This document shows positions 26,270-37,927 of a stretch of DNA of 64,000 nucleotides, in pieces. The translations under genes and the position numbers were made by a program. A model generated the notes under the pieces. That model was not told where the DNA came from. It searched no databases and was given only the letters and a program-made list of their open reading frames with translations. Source of the DNA: Eucommia ulmoides (Eukaryota > Streptophyta > Magnoliopsida > Garryales > Eucommiaceae); NCBI GenBank assembly GCA_016647705.1, contig CM028328.1, positions 6,473,311 through 6,537,310 of the forward strand, given 5' to 3'. The stretch's first letter is position 1; each line of letters starts with the position of its first letter.

Positions 26270-26733
26270 ATGGGCTCCACCATATGGATTAACAGCCCTT
26301 CTGCCTATTCAAGAATCCAAATTGAGAGACACAATGAGATCAAACTAGGGGAGCATTTTCATTCTTTGATGCAGACAGCCATAAACGCCAGAGATAAGTA
26401 TCCATGCCTTCGCGCTATGGAAGAGGCTTTGCCATCTTCATTGCCATGGAATCGGCCCATTTCCAAGCCGTCTCTTGCAATCTTGAAGTGAAAGATGAAC
26501 TAAGAGATGCTGAGAAAGGAAAGAAGGATCTGGCCACTAACTTCAACTACCAAAAGCTTTACGCTAATGTCATGAACGTGAAGAAAGATACATTCCTGGA
26601 GAAGAACGAGGAGAAAAGGGCAAAAATTCATGAATTGATCCGAAAACTCAACCAATATGAGGATCATGAATTTTTCCTTTCCAACCCCGACTCAGAGGAT
26701 CTTGGCTCTCCCACTTCTCTAGAGTCGGATTGA
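26270..26733 (+). pseudogene. Antisense ORF of the Tat element, C-terminal part
   Basis: It continues the frame of 16746-16921 across the solo LTR: MGSTIWINSPSAYSR, HNEIKLGEHFHSLMQ. At about 26430 the open frame shifts: the first closes at 26491 and another (26404-26733) carries ESAHFQAVSC, LEVKDELRDAEKGKKDLATN and an acidic end FFLSNPDSEDLGSPTSLESD. The alternating charged pattern suggests a coiled coil. After the TGA at 26731 come a GAA-rich tract and a T-rich 3' region. It belongs with 15449-16921 to one antisense gene; the function is not known to me. Confidence 0.6.
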
Positions 26734-27074
26734 AGCATCTCCCACTCAGCCTCGGATGAAGAAGAGGAAGAAGAAGAAGAAGAAGAAAAACTTCTTGTTG
26801 TTTGTGTGTGTGTGTTTTTTTTTTTGTAAGAACAGCTTGTGTCTGTTCTTTTTCTGTTGAAAAACCTTGTAAAACCCATGTATCATTTTTGCTTATAATA
26901 TGAATGGGGTTTTTATATAACCAATTCTTGACAACCTTATCTTACTCTGTCTGCCCTCCTTCGTAACAAAAATAGGACACCTAACTTAGTTACGAATCTT
27001 TGAACAAGCATATGACAGTAGAAGAATAAATTCTGAAATAATTAACCTCACAAAAAATTGGCAAGTTTAGTTAC
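26734..27074. other. Spacer between the antisense ORF and the tandem array
   Basis: A (GAA)n-like run (about 26757-26790), a (TG)n run (about 26802-26814) and non-coding sequence. This is probably the 3' UTR of the antisense ORF, since TTATAATATG near 26893 could serve as a poly(A) region. No other gene was seen. Confidence 0.5.
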
Positions 27075-28070
27075 CTTCTGAGTTTTGAACTTAGTTGTCT
27101 GTTGGGAAGAAATACCTATTTGAATGCTGAGTTGAAAGTGTTTAGCTCAACTCTGAGTTTGAGAACTCAGTTGTTTGCTGGGCTGAGGTGCCCACAAGGT
27201 TGGAGGTTCAAGCCATTCCTTTAGCGCCATGATTGTTGAGCCTAAGAGCTCAATTAACTCGGAGTTTGAGAACTCAATCGTTTGCTGGGCTGAGGTGCCC
27301 AATTGAATGTTGAGCTTAAGAGCTCAGTTAACTCTAAATTTGAGAAATCAGTTGTTTGCTGGGCTGAGGTGCCCAGTTGAATACTGAGCTTAAGAGCTCA
27401 GTTAACTCTGACTTTGAGAACTCAGTCGTTTGCTGGGCTGAGGTGCCCAGTTGAATGCTGAGCTTAAGAGCTCAGTTAACTCTGAGTTTGAGAACTCAGT
27501 TGTTTGCTAGGCTGAGGTGCCTAGTTGAATGCTGAGCTTAAGAGTTCAGTTAACTCTAAGTTTGAGAAATCAGTCGTTTACTGGGCTGAGGTGCCCAATT
27601 GAATGTTGAGTTTAAGAGTTTAGTTAACTCTGAGTTTGAAAAATCAGTCGTTTGTTGGGCTGAGGTACCCAGTTGAATGCTGAGCTTAAGAGAAAAGTTA
27701 ACTCTGAGTTTGAGAACTCAATCGTTTACTAGGCTGAGGTGCCCAGTTGAATGCTGAGCTGAAGAGCTCAATTAACTCTGAGTTTGAGACCTCAGTCGTT
27801 TGTTGGGCTGAGGTGCCTAGTTTAATTCTGAGCTTAAGAGCTCAGTTAACTCTGAGTTTGAGAACTCAGTCGTTTGCTGGGCTGAGGTGCCCAGTTAAAT
27901 GCTGAGCTTAAGAGCTCAGTTAACTTTGAATTTGAGAACTCAGTTATTTGCTGGGCTGAGGTGCCCAGTTGAATGTTGAGCTTAAGAGCTCAATTAACTC
28001 TGAGTTTGAGAACTCAGTTATTTGCTGGGCTAAGGTGCCCAGTTGAATGCTGAGCTTAAGAACTCAGTTA
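27075..28070 (-). repeat. 74-bp satellite-like tandem array in the Tat element 3' region
   Basis: The marker GGCTGAGGT recurs at 27288, 27362, 27436, 27510, 27584, 27658, 27732, 27806, 27880, 27954 and 28028: an exact 74-bp period, about 12 units in all. The first units (27075-27287) are irregular. Each unit holds GGGCtgaggtGCCC and GAGCTtaaGAGCTC, both self-complementary. The array lies just past the integrase stop at 28194, within the element. Arrays in the 3' untranslated part of Tat/Ogre-type elements are known as seeds of satellite DNA. Confidence 0.95.
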
Positions 28071-28193
28071 AAGAACACAAATCGTAATTTTTTGAAATCA
28101 AACGTTTATGTCTTTTATTAAAAATGCATTCACGAAGTAGAAAACAAACAATTTCAAATTCTTTGAAAGAAACAAAGATCAAAGATAAAGAAC

Positions 28194-29200
28194 TCAAACA
28201 AAATAGTTCCGTAAATGGGAGACGTTCCATAGTCTGGGAACAACTACTCCATCAAGTTCTTCAAGCCAAAAAGTTCCTGGTCGATTAACTTTGATGATGC
28301 AATAAGGGCCCTCCCAATTTGGAGCAAGCTTTCTCAAGAGAGCTTCTGGTCGGTGAGGTATTACCCGTCGAAGTACCAGGTCTCCAATGATGAAACTCCT
28401 TGGGCGAACTGTATGATTGAATCTACGTGCCATCTTAGTCTTACAAGCTGTCATATGCATTAATGGCTTATCACGCTTTTCCTCCAGTTGATCTAGTTCC
28501 TCTCGCATGCGGACTTTATTTTCTACCAAATTAGCTATGACAATTCTTCTGGTTGGCACCCCAATCTCAACTGGAACGACATCTTCAGTTCCATAGGTTA
28601 AAGAGAAAGGTGTTTCTCCAGTTGTAGATACCAGGGTGGTGCGATAAGCCCATAAAACTCCAGGAAGTTCTTCCACCCATTTACCTTTAGCATCATCCAG
28701 ACGTTTTTTGAGTGCCTCTTTAATGGAACGGTTGGTCACCTCTACTTGTCTGTTTGCTTGGGGATATACAGGACAGGATGTCTGATATTGTATTTGGAGC
28801 TCGTTGCACATCCAGCCAACTTTACCTCCAGTAAAGGGCGTTCAATTATCAGAGATAAGAACAGCAAGTATGCCAAAACGGCAAATGACTTGTTTTTGGA
28901 GAAAAATCTTCATTTCATTTTCTCCTACGATTACAAAAGTTTCTTCTTCGACCCATTTGGTGAAATAGTCAATCACCACCAACAAATATTTTTTGTTTCC
29001 AGGAGCTGGTGTGAAAGGACCCAAAACATCCATTCCCCACTGAGGAAACGACCAAAGACTAGTGATTGGAGTTTGTTGCTGGGCTGGGACCTTGATATCA
29101 TTAGAAAATTATTGGCACTTGTTACACTTTCGTACATATTCTCCTGTATCAGTGTGTATGGTTAGCCAATAATATCCTACTCTCAACGCTTTATGAACCA
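28194..29200 (-). pseudogene. Tat-type integrase
   Basis: Minus strand. The N-terminal zinc-binding end is visible (YYWLTIHTD, CNKCQ). The catalytic core follows: WGMDVLGPFTPA (first Asp), VICRFGILAVLISDN (second Asp), QVEVTNRSIKEALKKRL (Glu). The C-terminal part runs VLWAYRTT, GETPFSLTYG, LVLRRV, KLAPNWEGPYCI, and the frame ends WNVSHLRNYFV at a TAA. There is a stop directly after SDN and another near the zinc finger, so the enzyme is dead although the DDE residues remain. Integrase inserts the cDNA into host DNA. Confidence 0.93.
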
Positions 29201-29639
29201 GGGATCTTCCCCTCTGGTGGTTTCCGCACACGCCTTCATGTATTTCTTGTAGAACATAGCTCTTTTGGTCCTAAACACAGCAACAAAGGTTGGGAAAAAG
29301 ACCGTCTATACAGTTTATCATCAGATATCACATACCTTGACGACTTATAAATAATTTTCCTAGAGGCATCTCTGTCGTCTAGTACAACTCCTTCCTTCAG
29401 ATACTAAACTATAGAAGTCCTCCAATTAGTTTCTTCATCCATCTGACCTATACATGCACATTGAGGAGTTGGAGTGATTAATGGCTGGTCTAGAAACTCA
29501 ACCAATTCAGACTTCTGATCTGGTCCCAAAGTTGAAGCAAGTACAGACAAAGCATCAGCCTTGGCCTTTTTAGTTCTAGGGATGGCTTCAAATTTACATC
29601 TTTGAAACTAGGAAGTGAACTTTTTTACTTTCTATGCAT

Positions 29640-30372
29640 AGAGTCGTGACTTGTTTCCATTTATAAAGAACAATCCATTGATTTGATTGATCACCACTTG
29701 AGAATCTGACCTCACTTCCAGATGCTGAGCACCTAACTCCTTGACAAGAGTTAGCCCGAGAACTACTACTTCATACTCCGCTTAGTTGTTGGAAGCTTGA
29801 AAACATAAGTGCATGGCTTATTCAAGTTGATCTCCCTCAAGTGTTTGTATGACTATTCCAACTCTACATCCTTTCATATTTGAGGCTCCATCTACCCATA
29901 ATTTCCATTGGGCAGCAGAGCAGGATGTTGCCTCTTCATACAATAGAGGAGTAAATTCGACAATGAAGTCAGCCAAAACTTGCCCTTTGATTGTTGTTCT
30001 GGGTTTGTACTGGATAAAAAATTCACCCAACTCAACAATCCACTTTATTAGACGTCTAGATGCTTATGGTCTGTGCATTACTACCCTGAGTGGGTATAAG
30101 GTCAGCATGGTTATTACATATGCTTGAAAATAGGGCTAGAGCTTCTGAGCAACAATTACCCAAGCTAATGCTAGTTTTTCCAACTCTGTATAGTGGGTTT
30201 TAGCTGAAACCAACGATTTGCTGACGTAGTAGACCGGCCTCTACCCTCCTACGAGTTCTTGAACTAGTGTAGCACTTACTGCTACAGGGGTTACTACCAA
30301 GTATAACTTCAAGTCTTCTCTTGGATGTACCTTGGCCAATGTCTCCACTGAGCCCAAGTAATCTTTAAGAGA
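29640..30372 (-). pseudogene. Tat-type RNase H regions (Ty3-type plus second RNase H)
   Basis: Minus strand, between RT and integrase. The first RNase H shows RPVYYVSKSLVSAKTHYTEL and a broken continuation to ELGEFFIQYKPRTTIKGQ. The second begins LWVDGASNMKGCRVGIVI and goes on EYEVVVLGLTLVKELG and VRSDSQVVINQI. This duplicated RNase H arrangement is characteristic of the Tat lineage. Several stops and a frame change separate the parts. Confidence 0.85.
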
Positions 30373-31415
30373 CTAGAAAGCACGCTCACAGTCATCATCC
30401 CACTGAAAGGTCTTGTTTTCTCTCAAAATTTTGAAGAAGGGAGCACACCTATCAATAAATTTTGAGATGAATCTATTTAATGCCTCCAATCTTCCAATCA
30501 ACACTTGAACTTCTCGTATAGAAGAAGGGGATTTTAGATTTTTAACAGCTTCTATTTGTCCTGAATCTGCTGTAATGCCTAGCTGATTAACTACGAACCC
30601 CAAAAACATGCCAGAAGTGACCCCAAATGCGCATTTTTCAAGATTCAACTTTATATTGTACCTTCTTAAACAGAAAAAGTTTCAACTAAATAGGAGAGGT
30701 GATCTGCTTGCCTAGAACTTTTGACCAGCATATCATCTATATAAACCTCTATGGTGGTCCCAATTTGATCTTGAAAAATGCAATTCACCAACTGCTGATA
30801 AGTACCACCTGCATTTCTCAAACTTAAAGGCATTACTTTATAACAATAAGTACTTTTTGGCACGATAAATGATGTTCCTTCCTCATCCTGCCAATCCATG
30901 CAAATTTGATTGTAGCTTGAGTAAGCATCCATCATGGACAGGCGTTGGTGCCCAGCAGCAGCATCAACCATCTGGTCAATCCTCGGCATTGGGTAACAAT
31001 CTTTAGGGCATGCTTGATTCAAGTCAGTAAAATCCACGCACATCCTCCATTTTTCATTCTTCTTTTTTACAAGAACTGGATTAGCCAACCACCTAGGGAA
31101 TATTACTTCCCTTATGTGGCTAATAGCAAGTAATTTCTTTACTTCAACTTCAATTACTTGTTCTTTCTCAAGACTGAACATTCTTCTTTTTTGCCGGACT
31201 GAAGGATACGATTTGCAAATGTCCAAGCGATGAACTGCAACATCAGGACTTATTCCTTTCATATCAGCCGGTGACCAAGAAAAAATGTCCAAGTTCATTC
31301 GAAGCAGTTCTCTAATCTTAGCTTCCTCAGTTTGGCTTAATGATTTGCCAATCATAAGCTTCTGAGTTCTGTCATTGAAAGTTATCTGCTTCACTTGCTC
31401 AGCAAGTTGAATCAT
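30373..31415 (-). pseudogene. Tat-type reverse transcriptase
   Basis: Minus strand. The polymerase motifs are clear: NPVLVKKKNEKWRMCVDFTD, LNQACPKDCYPMPRIDQMVD, MMDAYSSYNQI, FIVPKSTYCYKVMPLSLRNA, and the active site VYIDDMLVKS with both aspartates present. The frame ends at about 30666, and the thumb/connection region (NLEKCAFGV, GFVVNQLGI, CAPFFKILRENKTFQWDDDC) continues in another frame at 30648-30373. One frameshift therefore lies near 30650-30665. The enzyme copies element RNA into DNA. Confidence 0.95.
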
Positions 31416-31493
31416 ATTGGCATATTCTCTGAAATCATCAATCTCTCCTGTCGAGTCTACAGGCTAACCTACTTCATGAACTTTCTTTGATTG

Positions 31494-32114
31494 CTATAAA
31501 AGAGAACTTATGCCCTTCATAGCTATGGCAAAACACTGTCTTGAAGAAGCTTGATCTCCTCTTATAACTACCACTGAATCTCCTCTAGCATTCTTCACAT
31601 ATTGGTGATACGTTGACGTGACAGCTCTCATTGCATTCAACCATGGATGGCCCAGAATGGCATTGTATGGTGATTCTGAGTCTATCACCTTGAACTCCGT
31701 GGCCTTTATGTACCCTTACTCCTTTTTATTAGAGGTGACTAACAAAGCAATTGTGCCACAAGGGGATGTAAGCTCGCCATTAAATTCCACCATAACAGTC
31801 TACTTTGAGCTCACATCTGAGCTCGGCACTCCCATCTGTTTCTGAGTACTAACAAAGATAATGTTTGCAGAGCTACCATTATCAATCAAGATACGTCGTA
31901 CCTGGAAACTTGAAACCCACAAAGATATGATTAAGGCATCTTCATGAGGGTGAACAATCCCTCTACAATCATCCTCAGAAAAGGTGATAATAGGGTCTGG
32001 CTTTGTTACCACCGCCAATAACTCCCCATAACAATGCTCCAATACTGCTTCACGTATCTTTCTCTTTCGTGCATGATTGGATTCCCTAGTACTCGGTCCA
32101 ACCGAATTTATCAT
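31494..32114 (-). pseudogene. Tat-type aspartic protease region
   Basis: Minus strand. ITFSEDDCRGIVHPHEDALI, then VRRILIDNGSSANIIF: the retropepsin active site with DNGSS, a variant also common in this group. SPYNAILGHPWLNAMRAV and STYHQYVK follow. It sits in the gag-pol frame but is interrupted by stops between 31800 and 31688. It would process the gag-pol polyprotein. Confidence 0.88.
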
Positions 32115-32199
32115 GAAAATTACCTATCGATTTTCTTTAGGATGCTCTTCTTTCTGTTCTCTTTCTCAACATTCTTCACGTCGGTTATCATTTTTGGGT

Positions 32200-33546
32200 C
32201 TCTTCTTGTCCCTGGAACGATCTTGCATATAATCCCATATTTATCCCATATCCGCAAGTCGCCTGATCTCCTTCTGAAGCTCCCAGCAGTCATCAGTATT
32301 GTGACCATGATCCTTATGAAAATTGCAATACTTAGAGCGATTCTTTCGATTTGACTTAGTGGTCTATCTAGGGGGCCACTGAATTATATCAGACGAATGA
32401 ATCTCCTGCAAGATTCGTGAGATCGGCATGCGCAATCCAGGAAGGCTTGGCTCTTGACGAACTTTTGGCCTGGAATTTGAATTCCTTGTTCGATCTTTAC
32501 GCCTATCAGACGTGCCAGATTTTGCTTTGCTAATGTCTTTCTCGTTTTTCCTATGATGATCCCGAAATGATCCCCTGTCTTCTCTAGCCAGTTTCACATC
32601 TTCCAGCTTCATATAAAGCTTGGATTTCTCTATCAACTCCGTCATACTCCGAGGGCACTTTTTGGTTAAGGAATCTTGAAATTGGCCAGGTCGTAACCCT
32701 GACGTGAAAGCGTTGATAACAAGGTTTATATCACAACCTTCAATATAGGTAAGTTCTTCATTAAATTGGCTCATATACTGGTTCAAAGTTTCTCATTTTT
32801 CCTGATGTAGAACAAGCAGGACATCCGGTCCTTTCATTAACCTTTGACAGGTTATGAAGCGATTGATGAACATCTTTCTGAACTTATTAAACGACGTTAT
32901 AAAGTTCGCAGGAAGAGTATGCAGCCATTCAAGAATCAATCCCTTCAAAGTGGTCACAAAAGCTCTGCAAATGGTGGAATCGCTGAAATTATACAAACTC
33001 ATGACTTGTTTGAAACTTTGTCGGATTGAACTTTTTAGAAAATGGGATAGCCAGTAATTCCAGAGAGAAAGGCATCTCAGTACCCTTCAATAATGTATCC
33101 AGCTCATCCAGAGTTTGAACTCTATCCACTTGACTCCTGATCTGTCGATGTGAATCAACAGTCTCAGTTTAAATACTAGTCCTCCATTCTGGTTGATGGC
33201 TGGCCTCTCCATGGGCAAGCTGTTCCTCATAAGATTGAGGATCAACATGTCGTAGAGACTTTACCTCCTTCCTGGTTTCATGAGTACTCATTTTGAACCG
33301 CGACCTATTGCCAGCAATTATGTCAGCCATATACTTGATAGTTTCTATCATCTCGGCCATTTTCGCGTTAAGAGTATCTATCTTTGCATCTGTATTTACT
33401 GCAACGGATGGCAGATCAGACGGAATCTCTTTACGCTTCTCTAAACGAACATCTCCGTGCTGCTCCTCTGGTACATCTAGGTCTGACGGCGGTGGTAAGT
33501 TATTACTCTGATTTGTCACCGGTGCCCTAGCTCGCAAGTGCCTCAT
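32200..33546 (-). pseudogene. Tat-type gag
   Basis: Minus strand. The N-terminal part at 33546-33169 (AKMAEMIETIKYMADIIAGN) is acidic and helical. After a frame change, the capsid-type domain follows (FVTTLKGLILEWLHTLPANF, FRKMFINRFITCQRLMKGPD, then NQYMSQFNEEL, INAFTSGLRPGQFQDSL). A basic stretch then leads to the knuckle CNFHKDHGHNTDDC, typical of Tat gag. In-frame stops (for example TGA after LHQEK and TAG after QWPPR) can be read as CGA and CAG mutated. Gag forms the particle that packages element RNA. Confidence 0.92.
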
Positions 33547-33574
33547 ATCTGTAACGTAAGGTTTTACATTCTTT

Positions 33575-33593
33575 TCCCACAGACGACACCAAA
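33575..33593 (-). other. Primer-binding site of the Tat-type element
   Basis: On the minus strand TTTGGTGTCGTCTGTGGGAA follows the LTR end directly, matching the TTTGGCGCCGTCTGTGGGAA form frequent in this lineage with two C-to-T changes. Confidence 0.75.
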
Positions 33594-34197
33594 TGATGTT
33601 GTAAAAAATTCTCTGTCACGTGTCAAGCTCCGCACGTACCAGAAAACCTTTCGCCTTCATTATTTACCTGCAAAATAGTAAATTCTAATGGGGGACACCG
33701 GTGTGGTGTCAGTTAAAGAACCTCCGGTGTGAGAATAAGTTAATCTGGATATAGTGAGAATAAGTTGTACACTTAATTCAGAGTTTGTATTACCAGTTAC
33801 CGTCTACCCTTTTTATAGGGTAATGAGCCAGTTACCGTATGAATGAAGAAATCATTCAATTGTTCGTATCTCCCTACCGTTACATATAATAGCCACTATC
33901 CCCGTAGGTATGGGAGAATATCTGTAACAGTCTCTATTACTCACAGGCCATTACAATCATTCAGACTCATTCTAACGTACACAGGTAAGACTGAAACTCT
34001 GAGATGACTGGTTTCCTATTCGATTTTTGATACATTGGGCATATACATACCCAAATATGGGCCATATCAAATGGCTGCCCATGTACCCACTCAATAGGCT
34101 GATTTGCCTGAATTCAATTTGGAGCCCATATAGTGGATCCGACTCGTTTAGGATTTCATACCTAGGTTAGTAAAGGGCGGGAGTTTTATACACATCA
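33594..34197 (-). repeat. 5' LTR of the Tat-type element
   Basis: 604 bp. On the minus strand it starts TGATGTGTATAAAACTC and ends TTACAACATCA, so the ends are TGATG/CATCA inverted. It is longer than the truncated partner at 14912-15394. Confidence 0.93.
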
Positions 34198-34202
34198 GGT
34201 CA

Positions 34203-34333
34203 CGTATTTCTCCCAATTAGCATCTGCTTCAGTCAACCCCTTCCATTGAACAAGGAAATGGGTCTTTCAGTTCTTTTTACTCATCTTTTCGGTTTTGCGA
34301 TCCAGGATCTTCTCAACATCCTTCTCAAACTGT
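34203..34333 (-). pseudogene. Chromovirus chromodomain fragment
   Basis: Minus strand, read from the ACTGT duplication downward: QFEKDVEKILDRKTEK, then FLVQWKGLTEADANWEKYVT. This is a chromodomain of Ty3/gypsy integrases (ILDR..., V/QWKGL, NWE). A stop follows MSKKN. It continues the integrase at 53699-53281, which ends APSVIRKQ, and is continued by 14906-14822 (TLWQFEKQIKDY). Chromodomains guide integration toward modified histones. Here the fragment is only 131 bp between two insertions. Confidence 0.88.
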
Positions 34334-34808
34334 TGATTGCTCAAATTTAATACCCAATTTAATTGCAAAATGTCGTAGTATAATTTGCTTAAGTAAAGGT
34401 ATCGAACCACAAGAATTTGATTGTAATTATTAATTATTTTCTTATTTTTCAATAGGATTAAAGGAATTTGATTTTGGATTTTTAATTATAAAAATAGAAA
34501 ACTATTTAAATTAAAATATTAAATGATAATTGACCGGGTTGAGGGCATGTGTTTATTTATCAATAATCCTAATGCGCTTCACAACTTCATCTATTTTTTT
34601 ATCCTATGCATAATGAAGTAATTTAACTATAAGAAAAATTACAACAAAAGTTTGATTATTTAATCGCCATGAATTATCTTCAGGATTTGATTCCTAATTT
34701 ATGATGAACCAATCCCTAAGCATAATTTATTCTATCAAATGCATAAGTTAATCGACCGTTTAATCGGTATGAACTATAGGATTCGATTCCTAAACTACAG
34801 TAAATTGA

Positions 34809-34963
34809 TAAAAAGGGCAGCCCGGTGCTACAAAACTCCTGCTATGCGTGGGGTCTGGGGAAAGGTCAGACCAGTTAGGTTTATTGTATGCAGCCTTACC
34901 TTGATTTTGTTTTGCAAGAGGCTGCTTCCACGACTCGAACTCGTGACCTCTATGTCACATGGC
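34809..34963 (-). mobile_element. Au-like SINE
   Basis: The body matches the widespread plant Au SINE. On the plus strand are gggcagcccggtgctacaaa, gctatgcgtggggtctgggg, gtatgcagccttacc, gcaagaggctgcttccacg and a reversed B box, ctcgaactcgtgacctc. The tRNA-like head is therefore on the minus strand, and the element ends in a short T-run (minus) as Au SINEs do. The partner LTR lacks it, and the near-duplicated aaattgat/gaatttat at the edges fit a target-site duplication. Confidence 0.88.
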
Positions 34964-35461
34964 GAATTTATCTCTTAGTATAATTCATCCTATTAAATCA
35001 TATCGATTACAATAAGAACAGGTTATACAATGGTTCGATCTAAACCATAGGTATTAGATTTAATCCACAAGCACCAACAATATTATTTCTAACATGTATA
35101 AAGTGATAAAAATAAAGATTGATGGGTTAAACAATATAAAAACATTAATCCATTGTTATATAACTTTATACATTGATAAAATAGAATAAAAAATAAAATT
35201 ACATTACAAAAATCTTAAAAGAAATATAGTCTAATCCGGATTTGTCTTAATTGTTCATGCCATTTGATCTTCCCAAACAATATTCAACATAAATGATTGA
35301 AAAAATCCCCAAACAATTTGGCCAAACAAAAAATGAAAGAAGAGAAAAACTGAACAAATGAAAAAGTGGCCGAAGAAAATACCACTGGACAAAAACTTCT
35401 AAACCTAAAAAGTGAAATAAAAATAAAAATAAAAATAAAAAACAATTCCCTTGCCAATATC

Positions 35462-36996
35462 TAGGGATGCCACAAAAAATCGAACCAATGGGTAACCACA
35501 AGAAACCGAACCAAATGGTTCGATTTTAGAATTGACTAAATGGTTTGGTTGCAGTTTTGGTTTTGAAATTAGTTACCGAAGTGGTTTTGGTTTTGGTTTT
35601 AATGTTGGGATAGAAATCGCGAAACCAAAGAATAAAATCGAACCACGAAACCGAACCGCAAAACCGTCAAATCGATATTTTAGATATATTTTTGTTATAG
35701 GTATACCCTTATTTGTTTTTATATATTTACATTTTAATATATATATATATATATATTAATTATTTATTTACACATTCAACCATCTTATAGATATGTGAGT
35801 AAAAGGTGTTATGGTTTTCATTTCACAATCACAGCCTTTCGGCTCTTGTGTTCTCTCATCCCTCTATGCCTTTCCTTCCTCCCTCCTCTTTCTCTCATCA
35901 GCATCGCAGGCTCGCACCCATTAGATTCAAACTTCAGTTACGACCGGCCCACTACCATCGTGAGCGTCGGAACCATACTTAATGGATTTAGACCTAAGCC
36001 ACCAAATCTAGACCTCACACCTCTGCATCAGCGACGATTTTAGGGGATCAAGTTCACTACATCTAACCTTGTATTTGCGTGGAAGCAGATAACAGGTTAC
36101 TGGTTACTTCCTGTCTGTGGATCTTATAAGAACTTCCTATGTTGAGTTTTTGTTGATGCTTTGATAGTTGAAAATTTTCTATTGTTACTTGTTAGAAATA
36201 GATCCATTTTGGTTCGATATATTTTCTTGCTAATAGTTATATAGCTGGACTAAACATTTTGCTGAATCTTTATTTGAGTGTTCATGAATGTTCCACATCT
36301 ACCTCTACTATTTTTTTTTTTCTTTTTTCTTCTTTTGCTCTCTTTGCAATTTTCATTATTGTGTTATTCACATTCAATTTAATTAGAGTATTTCTTAAAA
36401 AAGATTAGAAGGCCTCTGTATGCACTAAGAGAACAAAGAAAGTAACATTGTATGAGGTATAAAAACCGCAAAAAGTGTCAATAAGAAGCCTTCTTAACTG
36501 GAATAATGATATAAGAACACAAATTAAATTATTACGAAATTATATAAAATCAAAAGCATCTTTGAGATATGACATTTCAACAGAGCATGACCTCCCTTAT
36601 CAAGTAAGGTGGTTTTGAAAACATTAGTTTATGTGTTTATTTCGGAATAGATTTAGAATATTTGAGTTTTAGTTTTGATTTGGTTTAGAAACTTTAATTA
36701 TGGCTACTGGTTAGAAATTATGGTTATTTTGTGTTTTTTTTGTTTTTTTTTTTAGAATTTATATTTTATATTTTAGTTATATTTTTGTTTATATATAAAA
36801 AATAACGATATGCGATTTCGCGGTTTTGGTTTTATTTTTATTTTTTATAAAATTAAAAAATCTTAAATGGTTTCACGATTTTGGTTTTTAAAAAAAACGA
36901 CGATTTTGATTTTAGTTTTGATTTGATATATTTCTAATGATTTTGATTTTGGTTTTATAAGAAATCGGACCAAAACTGAACCAAGTGACATCCCTA
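35462..36996. mobile_element. Non-autonomous hAT element
   Basis: 1535 bp with terminal inverted repeats TAGGGATGCCAC and GTGACATCCCTA (one mismatch) and an 8-bp flanking duplication CCAATATC/CCAATCTC (7 of 8). All three are hAT hallmarks. It is absent from the partner LTR at 51329-53275, which reads straight across the site. Near both ends short AACCGAACC/GGTTTCGGTT-type repeats recur, and a (TA)n run lies at about 35738-35757. No hAT transposase frame was found; the C-rich part at 35850-36050 may be captured sequence. Confidence 0.92.
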
Positions 36997-37266
36997 CCAA
37001 TCTCCACAACCGAAATAACGTATTCTATCATGCCTTACCCTTTAATTTCCTTTTTGGTGGCCAATTAAAGGCCTTAAAAGGCTCCTTATCGTGATTTTTT
37101 TTAATGGATTTTTCTTTTTATAATGTAACGTCTCTTTAATTTTAATTGCACAATCAAGCCTTTAATTTCTTTAATTCCCAACATCAACCTCCTTCACATG
37201 TTTAATGGTTCCAGGTAGCGGGTCGAGTTGCAGATATTGCTCTTTTTCAATATTTTTTTATTCTCA

Positions 37267-37307
<41 letters not shown>

Positions 37308-37412
37308 CCTGAAAAATAGTAAATTGTATTATTATTAATTAAAAATTGATAAAAAAGATTAACAAAAATATAAGATAAAGGTTAAATTTTGATATAAAAA
37401 TGAGACCGATCA

Positions 37413-37853
37413 GACTCCCACACTTACATTTTGCTAGTTCTCGAGTAAAACAAAAATCTGAAAAAATGAAAAGTCATTTTCGTAGGGAACACAATTACTT
37501 TTAGCATATGCAATAAGTCTTTAAACTTTTAGGCAATCCCTAGTAGATGGGTTTTGGTCCCATGAAGGTTTATAGTAATGATACCTACAAACATATATAC
37601 ATCTTATAATAATCTATTAAGCACAATAGGGAGCAATCGAAAATATTTTTATTAGTGGAATGCATACTTATCGAATGATATTACCATTATTTTTCATCAT
37701 AAAACACGTAATTTTATTCCACATCTTACTTTGTTCAAACGACTCAATCTCAAGTATAAGTCATCTCAACACTCAATATTAGAAAATTGAGAAATTTCAA
37801 CCTCAAAAGGACTTCATTCTTCTCTCTATTTATTTATTTATTTATTTATTTTA

Positions 37854-37927
<74 letters not shown>

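Larger units (their letters stand above)
34334..37412 (-). repeat. 3' LTR of the non-autonomous element, with SINE and hAT inside
   Basis: It starts TGATTGCTCAAATTTAATAC and ends GAGACCGATCA (plus-strand reading) and aligns with 51329-53275. It is longer because of the SINE (about 34809-34963) and hAT (35462-36996) insertions and lacks the 661-bp duplication of the other LTR. It also contains a T-run at about 37270-37307. Confidence 0.9.

Noticed and set aside
27075-28070. CRISPR-like array
   Set aside because: The units abut as a continuous 74-bp tandem repeat with no unique spacers, in plant DNA within a retrotransposon.
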